Below are positions 6,047 to 11,491 of a DNA stretch of 11,491 nt, in pieces. Both the position numbers and the translations under genes were made by a program. The notes under the pieces were generated by a model. The model saw nothing but the letters and a program-made list of their open reading frames with translations. It was not told the origin of the DNA and made no database searches. Numbering within the stretch: the stretch's first letter is position 1; the number at the start of each line of letters is the position of its first letter. Source of the DNA: Thermoplasmata archaeon (lineage in GTDB: Archaea; Thermoplasmatota; Thermoplasmata; Lutacidiplasmatales; UBA184); NCBI GenBank assembly GCA_030039995.1, contig JASHUL010000136.1, positions 1 through 11,491 on the forward strand, given 5' to 3'.

Positions 6047-7306
6047 GTGAGCGGCCAGAAGGTCCTCATCACCGGGGTCGACGGCTACTCCGGCTGGCCC
6101 CTCGCGCTCCATCTTCTCGCGCGCGGGCACTCGGTCGTCGGGATCGACAACTTCGTCACCCGCAAGCGGGTCCGGGAGGTCGGGAGCTGGTCCGCCACCC
6201 CGATCCCGTCGTTCCCCCGACGGCAGGCCGCGGTCCGGGAGGTCCTCGGTCGGGAGCTCGGGTTCCACCGCGGAGACCTCGCCGACTACGACTTCGTGCG
6301 CCGCGTGCTCGCCGAGGAACGCCCCGACGCGATCGTTCACCTCGCCGAACAGCGGTCCGCCCCGTACTCGATGATCGACGTCCGGCACGCCGTCGACACC
6401 CAGGTCGGCAACCTCACCGGCACGCTCCACCTCCTCTACGCGATGAAAGAGACCTGCCCCGACGCGCACCTCGTCAAGATGGGCACGATGGGCGAGTACG
6501 GGACCCCGAACGTCGACATCGCCGAGGGGTTCTTCGAGGTCGAGTATCGGGGCCGGAAGGACACGATGCCGTTCCCTCGCCAGGCGGGGTCGTGGTACCA
6601 CTGGAGCAAGGTGTTCGACTCAGGCGACGTGATGTTCGCCGCACGGATCTGGAAGCTCCGGGCCACCGATGTGATGCAGGGAGTGATCTACGGCGTCCGG
6701 ACGCCCGAGATCACCGACGACCGGCTCCTCACCCGCTTCGATTTCGACGAAACGTGGGGAACGTCCCTGAACCGGTTCATCGCCCAGGCGGTCCTCGGAC
6801 TGCCGATCACGCCGTACGGGAAGGGCGGACAGCGCCGCGGGTTCATCGCGCTCGAGGACTCGATGCAGTCGCTGCGCATCGCGGTCGAACACCCGCCCGC
6901 GCCCGGCGAGTACCGCGTGCTGAACCAGTTCGACGCGGCCTACACCGTCAACGAGCTCGCGGAACGCGCGGCCGAGGTCGCCCGAGAGTTCGACCTCCGT
7001 CCGACGATCGAACACCCCCCGAACCCCCGCACGGAGGCCGAGGAGCACTACTACCAGCCGGTTCACGACAAGCTCCTGGCGCTCGGCTATCGCCGGAGCC
7101 GGGAGCTCTCGGACGTGATCCGGGAGATCTACCGGGACCTGCTGCGGTTCCGCCGACGGCTCGACGCCCGGCGCCACGTCGTCGCGGCCGCGGTCCAATG
7201 GGCGAACGCCGACAGCCGCCCAGCGCTCGAGGCTCGTGCCCCACCCCGCACGCCGCCGCCCTCCGACGTCGCAGGGGCCGGGCCGACCGAACGGTCGACC
7301 GCCTGA
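6047..7306 (+). CDS. UDP-sulfoquinovose synthase (SQD1/Agl3 type)
   Basis: This NAD-dependent short-chain dehydrogenase/epimerase-type enzyme converts UDP-glucose and sulfite to UDP-sulfoquinovose, the activated sulfosugar for plant and bacterial sulfolipid (SQD1/SqdB) and for Sulfolobus N-glycans (Agl3). From the GTG at 6047 it has 419 residues. The NAD-binding loop GVDGYSGW is at 10-17; EQRSAPYSMID at 101-111 is diagnostic of SQD1. Thr147 (in KMGTMGEYGTPN), Tyr184 and Lys188 (YHWSK) match the catalytic Thr-Tyr-Lys of Arabidopsis SQD1 (145, 182, 186). YGKGGQRRGFI and NPRTEAEEHYY are also typical. The last 40 or so residues (Pro/Ala/Arg-rich) exceed the family norm and look disordered. An ATG at 6020 is the alternative start, but it sits in the TATA-like box. 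Two GT4 glycosyltransferases downstream suggest a sulfoglycan or sulfolipid pathway. Confidence 0.94.
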   Translation: MSGQKVLITGVDGYSGWPLALHLLARGHSVVGIDNFVTRKRVREVGSWSATPIPSFPRRQAAVREVLGRELGFHRGDLADYDFVRRVLAEERPDAIVHLAEQRSAPYSMIDVRHAVDTQVGNLTGTLHLLYAMKETCPDAHLVKMGTMGEYGTPNVDIAEGFFEVEYRGRKDTMPFPRQAGSWYHWSKVFDSGDVMFAARIWKLRATDVMQGVIYGVRTPEITDDRLLTRFDFDETWGTSLNRFIAQAVLGLPITPYGKGGQRRGFIALEDSMQSLRIAVEHPPAPGEYRVLNQFDAAYTVNELAERAAEVAREFDLRPTIEHPPNPRTEAEEHYYQPVHDKLLALGYRRSRELSDVIREIYRDLLRFRRRLDARRHVVAAAVQWANADSRPALEARAPPRTPPPSDVAGAGPTERSTA

Positions 7307-7366
7307 CCGGCCGGCGCGCGTGGGGCCGGTCGGAGGCGCCGTCCGCCCGCGGTCGCGCTCAGCGGG

Positions 7367-7373
7367 CTTTAAG
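7367..7373 (+). promoter_or_regulatory. TATA-like box for the M20 hydrolase gene
   Basis: CTTTAAG stands out in GC-rich sequence in the 139-base gap after the sulfoquinovose-synthase gene. The expected transcription start is near 7397, about 49 bases upstream of the ATG at 7446. The downstream genes may therefore be transcribed separately from the first one. Confidence 0.4.
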
Positions 7374-7401
7374 ACGCTTCCGGCGATTCCGGCGCCGAGA
7401 A

Positions 7402-7426
7402 CGTTCACGGGCAACCGTTGCGAACG
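7402..7426. repeat. Nested inverted repeat in the M20 gene leader
   Basis: CGTTC (7402-7406) pairs with GAACG (7422-7426), and inside them GCAAC (7411-7415) pairs with GTTGC (7417-7421) around a single C. Four unpaired bases lie on the left side only. It sits just downstream of the predicted transcription start. As RNA the one-base inner loop is strained, so a DNA-binding site is more likely than a hairpin. Confidence 0.3.
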
Positions 7427-7430
7427 GCGA

Positions 7431-7435
7431 GAGGT
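7431..7435 (+). promoter_or_regulatory. Shine-Dalgarno-like GAGGT before the M20 gene
   Basis: GAGGT within GAGAGGTC lies 10 bases before the ATG at 7446 and is complementary to the archaeal 16S 3' end. It supports this ATG as the start and contrasts with the apparently leaderless neighbours. Confidence 0.45.
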
Positions 7436-7445
7436 CTCCGATCCG

Positions 7446-8525
7446 ATGAAACGCCAGATGGTCGACATGCTCGCCGAGCTGATCAAAATCCCGAGCGACC
7501 CGTTCTCCGACAAGCAGGAGGTGCTCGACTACGTGCAGTCGTTCACCGACCAGATCCACATGCGCAACACGCTGTTCGGCGACCCCCAGACGCCGTCCCT
7601 CCTTGCCGAGTACGGCCAGGGCGGTGTCGTACTGTCCGGCCATCTCGACACCCCGCCCGTGGGGGACTACTGGAGCTTCTCGCAGAGCCAGCTCGCGTCC
7701 GGCCGGATGTACGGCCGTGGGGCCGCGGACATGAAGGGGACGGTGATCGCGATGCTCGAAGCGGCCCAGGACCTCGTCGCGCGGAAGATCCCCGTCGTCC
7801 TCGCGTTCACGACCGACGAGGAGACGACCATGCAGGGGGCGATGGCGCTGTCGAAGACGCTCCCCCTCCGGCGCGCGAAGGCGGTGATCGTGGGCGAGCC
7901 GACCGGCCTCCGGGTCGCGTACGCGGAGAAGGGCGTGCTGGACCTCGCGATCGAGACCCGCGGCAAGGCCGCGCACGGGGCGATGCCGCATCTCGGGGAG
8001 AACGCGATCGGCAAGATGATGCGGATCCTCCGGGGTCTCGAGTCGTTCAAGGGCCGGATCGCGCATCCGGAGCTCGGGACCGTGACCCTCAACATCGGCA
8101 CGTTCAACGGGGGGACCCGGCTCAACGTCGTGCCGAACAAGGCGACCGCCGAGGTCGACATCCGATTCCCGCCGCCGTACGCCCCCGACCAGCTCTACCA
8201 CGAGATCGAGGAGCATCTCCGCCGGATCAAGACGCCGTTCACGCTCCGGCGCATCCTGTCGATGCCGGCGGTGCAGATCGACCCGAACGCCGAGCACGTG
8301 AAGGTGCTGCGCGACGTCGCGCAGGCCGAGAACGCCGTGCTCGTGCACGCGTCGGAAGCCGTCCACTACACCCAGGTGAACCCGCGGGTCGTGATCTTCG
8401 GCGCGGGTGAGGAGGAGCTGTCGCACCAGGCGAACGAGTACGTCAAGATCGAGTCCGTGGCCCGGGCGACCGAGGTCTACAAGAAGTACGCGCAGCGGCT
8501 CGCCGCCATGAAGTCCCTCTCCTAG
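7446..8525 (+). CDS. M20 family metallohydrolase (DapE/ArgE/LysK-like deacylase)
   Basis: This 359-residue M20 dizinc hydrolase belongs to the group that removes acyl or amino-acid caps from amines (succinyl-diaminopimelate desuccinylase, acetylornithine deacetylase, LysW-lysine hydrolase, aminoacylases). All metal and catalytic residues are present: His66 and Asp68 in SGHLDTPP, bridging Asp95 in YGRGAADMKG, catalytic Glu125 and ligand Glu126 in TTDEET, Glu151 in GEPTG and His327 in ELSHQANEY. The dimerisation domain (about 160-270) includes GKAAHGAMPHLGENA. The loop after His66 is short. The ATG at 7446 has a GAGGT 10 bases upstream; the frame is open to 7236, but that stretch overlaps the end of the preceding gene. 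It lies between a sulfosugar gene and two glycosyltransferases, which could mean deacylation of a sugar intermediate, or simple proximity. Family certain, substrate unknown. Confidence 0.9.
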   Translation: MKRQMVDMLAELIKIPSDPFSDKQEVLDYVQSFTDQIHMRNTLFGDPQTPSLLAEYGQGGVVLSGHLDTPPVGDYWSFSQSQLASGRMYGRGAADMKGTVIAMLEAAQDLVARKIPVVLAFTTDEETTMQGAMALSKTLPLRRAKAVIVGEPTGLRVAYAEKGVLDLAIETRGKAAHGAMPHLGENAIGKMMRILRGLESFKGRIAHPELGTVTLNIGTFNGGTRLNVVPNKATAEVDIRFPPPYAPDQLYHEIEEHLRRIKTPFTLRRILSMPAVQIDPNAEHVKVLRDVAQAENAVLVHASEAVHYTQVNPRVVIFGAGEEELSHQANEYVKIESVARATEVYKKYAQRLAAMKSLS

Positions 8526-8551
8526 CCGCTCGGCGGTCCCGCCCTCGCGGT

Positions 8552-8560
8552 CAAGTAAGG
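8552..8560 (+). promoter_or_regulatory. Weak TATA-like box for the first glycosyltransferase gene
   Basis: CAAGTAAGG centres about 25 bases before the GTG at 8581, in the 55-base gap after the M20 gene. The spacing fits a leaderless start, but the match to a TATA box is poor and the gene could equally be read through from upstream. Confidence 0.25.
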
Positions 8561-8580
8561 GGAGCGATACATCGCGGTCC

Positions 8581-9762
8581 GTGAAGGTCGCCCAGCTCTC
8601 GACCCGATACCCGCCGGGCCCCGGCGGGGTGGAGCGTCACGTCGCCGAGGTGGCGGGCCGCCTGGGGGCCCGGGGCCACTCGGTCGACGTCTACACGAGC
8701 GAACTCTACCGCGAGTTCCCGATGCAACGGCTCGGCGCCGAGGTGCCTCGCGAGGAGCACACGTCCTTCGGGCAGGTGCACCGGCTTCCGGTCTGGTCGC
8801 TGCCCGGAGAGCTGCACTATCCGTTCTTCCGAGGCTTGGCGGGCGCCCTCGCCCGCGACAAGCCCGAGGTCGTGCACGCCCACACGTACGGAACGAACCA
8901 GGTCGCGGTCGCGCGCCGCCACCGCGACCGGACCGGCACGCCGTTCGTTCTCACCGCGCACTTCCACCCGATCTGGTCGATCCATGGTGGGTGGCTGCGG
9001 CATCGGATCCGCGGTTTCTACGACCGGCGGCTTGCCGGTCCCGTGCTCCGCGCGGCGTCGCGGGTCCTCGTGCAGACCCACGAGGAGGAACGGCTGCTCC
9101 GCGAGCTCGGACTCGGGCTCCCCCCGGTCGAGATCGTGCCGCCGGGCTACTCCCCGCTCCCCGACCCGCCCGAGGCCGCCGGTACGTTCCCGGACCGGCT
9201 GGGGCTGCCGGGACCGTACGTCCTCTTCGTCGGTCGGCTCGCGTCGAACAAGGGCCTCGTCGAGCTCCTCGCCGCGTTCGCTCCGCTCGCGCGGGACGAC
9301 GCGACCGCCCAACTGGTCCTCGTCGGGGAGGACGGAGGGATGCGGGCGACGCTCGAGGACCGGGCCAAGGGGCTCGGCCTCGAGGGACGGGTCCGCTTCC
9401 TCGGTCACCTCGCGGACGAAGCGCTGCTCGCCGCCGCGTACCGGGACGCCCGGTTCACCGTCCTTCCGAGCGAGTACGAGGCGTTCGGGCTCGTGCTGCT
9501 CGAGTCGCTGGCGCAGGGGACCCCGGTCGTCGCTTCGCGGGTCGGTGGGATCCCCGAGTTCATTGAGGATGAGCGTACGGGACTGCTCGTGCCGCCCGGG
9601 GACGTACCCGCCCTTTCGGCGGCGCTCGCCCGACTCTGGGGAGACCCCGCGCTCGCCCGGCGCCTCGGCCGCCACGGGCGGACCGAGGTCGTGCCCCGCT
9701 ACACCTGGGACCGCCTCGTCGACCGCTTGGACGGGATCTACCGGGAGGTCGTCGCCCGGTGA
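8581..9762 (+). CDS. GT4 family glycosyltransferase (first of a tandem pair)
   Basis: This is a 393-residue GT-B fold retaining glycosyltransferase of family GT4. The N-terminal acceptor half opens with the glycine-rich TRYPPGPGGVERHV (8-21) and includes VVHAHTYG (97-104) and LTAHFHP (124-130). The nucleotide-sugar half starts near 212 with VLFVGRLASNKG, in which Arg219 and Lys224 would contact the donor phosphates. The E-x7-E motif is Glu300 to Glu308 in PSEYEAFGLVLLE, followed by GTPVVASRVGGIPE. No membrane segment or signal peptide is seen, so it probably acts on the cytoplasmic face. The start is GTG at 8581, and the stop overlaps the next gene by four bases (GTGA). Plant SQD2 and cyanobacterial SqdX, which use UDP-sulfoquinovose, are also GT4, so use of that donor is possible but unproven; N-glycan assembly is the main alternative. 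Confidence 0.93.
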   Translation: MKVAQLSTRYPPGPGGVERHVAEVAGRLGARGHSVDVYTSELYREFPMQRLGAEVPREEHTSFGQVHRLPVWSLPGELHYPFFRGLAGALARDKPEVVHAHTYGTNQVAVARRHRDRTGTPFVLTAHFHPIWSIHGGWLRHRIRGFYDRRLAGPVLRAASRVLVQTHEEERLLRELGLGLPPVEIVPPGYSPLPDPPEAAGTFPDRLGLPGPYVLFVGRLASNKGLVELLAAFAPLARDDATAQLVLVGEDGGMRATLEDRAKGLGLEGRVRFLGHLADEALLAAAYRDARFTVLPSEYEAFGLVLLESLAQGTPVVASRVGGIPEFIEDERTGLLVPPGDVPALSAALARLWGDPALARRLGRHGRTEVVPRYTWDRLVDRLDGIYREVVAR

Positions 9763-10916
9763 GGGTCGTCCAGGTCTCCCTGCGGTTCGACGCTCCCGGC
9801 GGCGTCGAGACCATGGTGCGGGAGCTCTCCCGGCGTCTCCGTGCGGAAGGCGACGATGTCCGGGTGTTCGCGAGCGACCTCTACGACGAAGGGCGCTGGG
9901 AGGTCCGCACCGACTTTCGGCCGGAGGTCGACGGGGTCCCGGTGCGCCGGTTCCCGGTCCGCAAGCGGCTGATCCCCGGCGTCACGCTCCCGATCATGAT
10001 CGGGCTGGTCGACGCGCTCTCGGAGAGCGGCGCGGACGTCATTCACGCGCACTCGCACCGGTACGGCCACGTGCTCGAAGCCGCGGCGGTCGCCGAGCGC
10101 CGGCGCATCCCGCTGGTCGTCTCGACCCATTACCACCCGGCCGACCGACGCGAGCCGTCCCACAAGCGCGCGCTCCTCCGGCTGGAGGACGTCGGGTTCG
10201 GAGCGACCGCGTACCGCGTCGCGCGAGCGCTCGTCGTCGAGACCGAGCTCGAGGCCCGGTGCCTCCGCGAGTTCGCGCCGGCCGACCGGATCCGGGTGAT
10301 CCCGCCCGGGATCGACCTCGCGGCATGGTCGCACCCGGCGGAGGATCCTCCCCTACCCCGCGTGCTGCCCCGCGACTACTACCTCTTCACCGGCCGGGTG
10401 GCCCCGAACAAGGGGCTCCCGGCGCTCCTGCGGGCGATCGCCGCGCTCGACCCGGCGCACCGGCGACCCCTGGTCCTGATGGGAAGGGACTGGGGCCAGC
10501 AGGCGCACCTCGAGGCGCTCGCCGGCTCGCTCGGGCTCTCGCGCACGGTCGTCTTCCTCGGTCACGTCGACGAGCCGGGCCTCTACCGCAGCGTGGTCCG
10601 TGCCGCCCACGCGCTCGTGCTGCCGTCCGAGTACGAGGCGTTCGGGCTGGTGCTCCTCGAGGCGATGGCGGCCGGAACGGCGATCGTCGCCACGTCGGTC
10701 GGCGGGGTGACCGAAGTGCTCGACGGGGGACGGTGCGGTCGTCTCGTCCCCTACGGCGACGGCGAGGCGCTCTCCGCGGCGCTGCGCGCGCTGGACGACG
10801 AGCCCACCGAGACGCGTCGTCGGGTCGAGGCCGCCACGGAGCGGGTGCGGTCGTTCGACTGGGGCGTGACGACCGCGCGGATCCGGGCGCTGTACCGCGA
10901 AGTGACGGCCGACTAA
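9759..10916 (+). CDS. GT4 family glycosyltransferase (second of a tandem pair)
   Basis: This is a 385-residue GT4 enzyme related to its upstream neighbour. It opens with the glycine-rich FDAPGGVETMV (10-20) and contains VIHAHSHRYGHV (94-105) and the acceptor-side VSTHYHP (121-127). The donor half begins near 208 with LFTGRVAPNKG, in which Arg213 and Lys218 would bind the nucleotide-sugar phosphates. Glu293 and Glu301 form E-x7-E in LPSEYEAFGLVLLE, a 14-residue stretch identical to the neighbour. GTAIVATSVGGVTEVL follows. The GTG start at 9759 overlaps the previous stop (GTGA), implying coupled translation and consecutive sugar additions. The acceptor-recognition half differs from its neighbour, so the pair probably has different acceptors. 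Its TAA lies within a CTAA that also holds the stop of a convergent small ORF. Donor and acceptor are unknown. Confidence 0.93.
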   Translation: MRVVQVSLRFDAPGGVETMVRELSRRLRAEGDDVRVFASDLYDEGRWEVRTDFRPEVDGVPVRRFPVRKRLIPGVTLPIMIGLVDALSESGADVIHAHSHRYGHVLEAAAVAERRRIPLVVSTHYHPADRREPSHKRALLRLEDVGFGATAYRVARALVVETELEARCLREFAPADRIRVIPPGIDLAAWSHPAEDPPLPRVLPRDYYLFTGRVAPNKGLPALLRAIAALDPAHRRPLVLMGRDWGQQAHLEALAGSLGLSRTVVFLGHVDEPGLYRSVVRAAHALVLPSEYEAFGLVLLEAMAAGTAIVATSVGGVTEVLDGGRCGRLVPYGDGEALSAALRALDDEPTETRRRVEAATERVRSFDWGVTTARIRALYREVTAD

Positions 10917-11035
10917 GGTCGGTTCCGTTCGAGCCGTCCGAGCTCCGCGCCGACCGCGGCCAGGTCTCGGCCCGCCGCGCCCGAACGGAATCGGCCGATC
11001 ACCCGGAACGCGAGGCCAACGAGCCCGGCGATCAC
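10913..11035 (-). CDS. Small hypothetical protein (40 codons) coupled to the aminotransferase gene
   Basis: I read a 40-residue frame beginning GTG-ATC-GCC and ending TAG, giving MIAGLVGLAFRVIGRF followed by a charged second half that ends RLERNRP. The first 14 or so residues are hydrophobic and could form a short membrane-associated helix; the rest (AGRDLAAVGAELGRLERN) is amphipathic. Three things support it. Its GTG overlaps the aminotransferase TGA in a GTGA, the same coupling seen at 9759. It fills the gap exactly, with its stop in the CTAA shared with the GT4 stop. About 32 of 40 codons end in G or C, as in neighbouring genes. I do not recognise a family. It could be a chance frame in GC-rich DNA, or the C-terminal remnant of a larger gene. 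Confidence 0.5.
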   Translation of the reverse strand: MIAGLVGLAFRVIGRFRSGAAGRDLAAVGAELGRLERNRP

Positions 11036-11491
11036 GGACGTCCGACCTCGGCCCCGTACTTCGCGAGGATCGCGAGCCCCGCCTCCAGGTTCGCGCGCGA
11101 GGCCGCGAACGAGATCCGGAGGTGATGCGCGCCCAAGGAGCCGAACGCTTCCCCCGGCGTCGTGATCACCCCGCGCTGGACGAGCGCGAGCGCGATCTCG
11201 GACGTCGAGGGCAGCCAGTCGAACTGCGGGAACGCGTAGAAGGCTCCGGACGGAGGGATCACCTCGACCCCCGGGATCCGACGGAGGAGGCGGACCACGA
11301 GGTCCCGACGGGCCCGGAACTCCCGGGTCATCGCACGCACCGCCTTCCCGCTCGACGTCAGTCCGGCCAGGGCGCCGACCTGCGCCGGGGTCGGCGGGCA
11401 GGCCATGATGTGGTAGTGCATCTTGTTGAGGTCCGGCGCGAGGGCCGTCGGGGCGACCAAGTACCCGATCCGCCAGCCGGTCATCGCGAGC
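11032..11491 (-). CDS. Class I/II PLP-dependent aminotransferase, C-terminal part (5' truncated by window)
   Basis: About 152 C-terminal residues of a fold type I aspartate-aminotransferase-like enzyme. The frame is open to the window edge (reading Leu-Ala before the ATG at 11484), so that ATG is internal. AMTGWRIGYLVAP directly follows where the PLP-binding lysine (SKxFAMTGWRIGY) would be in the family; the lysine itself lies outside the window. Other family segments are GVEVIPPSGAFYAFPQFD, the PGEAFGSLGAHHLRISF block in which the Arg of HLRISF binds the substrate alpha-carboxylate, and the helix SRANLEAGLAIL. Substrate (aspartate, alanine or aromatic amino acids) cannot be decided from this part. 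The TGA stop overlaps the GTG of a downstream 40-codon ORF. It is the only minus-strand gene at the right end and converges on the glycosyltransferase pair. Confidence 0.93.
   Translation of the reverse strand, partial: LAMTGWRIGYLVAPTALAPDLNKMHYHIMACPPTPAQVGALAGLTSSGKAVRAMTREFRARRDLVVRLLRRIPGVEVIPPSGAFYAFPQFDWLPSTSEIALALVQRGVITTPGEAFGSLGAHHLRISFAASRANLEAGLAILAKYGAEVGRP

Noticed and set aside
7305..7331. GACCGGC...GCCGGTC inverted repeat after the sulfoquinovose-synthase stop as a terminator
   Set aside because: Seven base pairs with a 13-base loop is expected by chance in such GC-rich sequence, and no T run follows, as archaeal terminators require.
5131..7449. Very long plus-strand open frame of over 700 codons
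   Set aside because: It runs antisense to the PAC2 gene and out of frame through the sulfoquinovose-synthase gene. The translation is Arg/Pro/Gly-rich with no domain, typical of a GC-rich shadow frame.
8984..11125. Plus-strand open frame of about 713 codons across both glycosyltransferases
   Set aside because: It is out of frame with two clear GT4 proteins and runs antisense into the aminotransferase; the composition is Arg/Ser/Pro-rich without motifs.

Overview
The window is archaeal chromosome of very high G+C. The archaeal assignment rests on a Dph2 diphthamide enzyme, a UBA-tailed archaeal NAC, a PAC2-family proteasome chaperone, a TIGR00304/DUF131 membrane protein and AT-rich boxes about 26 bases upstream of starts. 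The class II type of the partial HMG-CoA reductase, together with the NAC/UBA and UDP-sulfoquinovose synthase genes, fits a GC-rich member of Thermoplasmatota. That lineage call is inference and needs marker-gene phylogeny.

Layout. (1) 1-1013, plus strand: the 3' end of a class II HMG-CoA reductase (mevalonate/archaeal lipid pathway), coupled by an ATGA overlap to pdxT (the glutaminase of PLP synthase). (2) 1010-5922, minus strand, read right to left: PAC2-family proteasome chaperone, GNAT acetyltransferase, a four-CBS protein with a ribosome-hibernation-like (S30AE) C-terminus, NAC, a Nudix hydrolase, Dph2 and a TIGR00304 membrane protein. They are tightly packed (ATGA overlap, zero-base junction, 26-53 base gaps), and most touch ribosome function or protein quality control. 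(3) 5923-6046: a divergent promoter region with an inverted repeat and a TATA-like box facing each way. (4) 6047-10916, plus strand: UDP-sulfoquinovose synthase, an M20 metallohydrolase with its own leader and promoter-like box, and two tandem GT4 glycosyltransferases coupled by a GTGA overlap. This looks like a cluster for a sulfoquinovose-containing glycan or glycolipid. (5) 10913-11491, minus strand: the C-terminal part of a class I/II aminotransferase running off the window, followed by a 40-codon ORF coupled to it by a GTGA overlap.

Both convergent junctions (1010-1013 and 10913-10916) share a CTAA in which the plus-strand TAA and minus-strand TAG overlap. Several starts lie 25-30 bases from a TATA-like box with no clear Shine-Dalgarno, suggesting leaderless transcripts. 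I found no tRNA, rRNA, CRISPR array, insertion sequence or integration site, and no stretch over 300 bases lacks a gene. The most noteworthy points are the sulfoquinovose/GT4 cluster, the CBS-S30AE fusion, the HbYX-like tail on the PAC2 protein and the unlisted small ORF at the right end.
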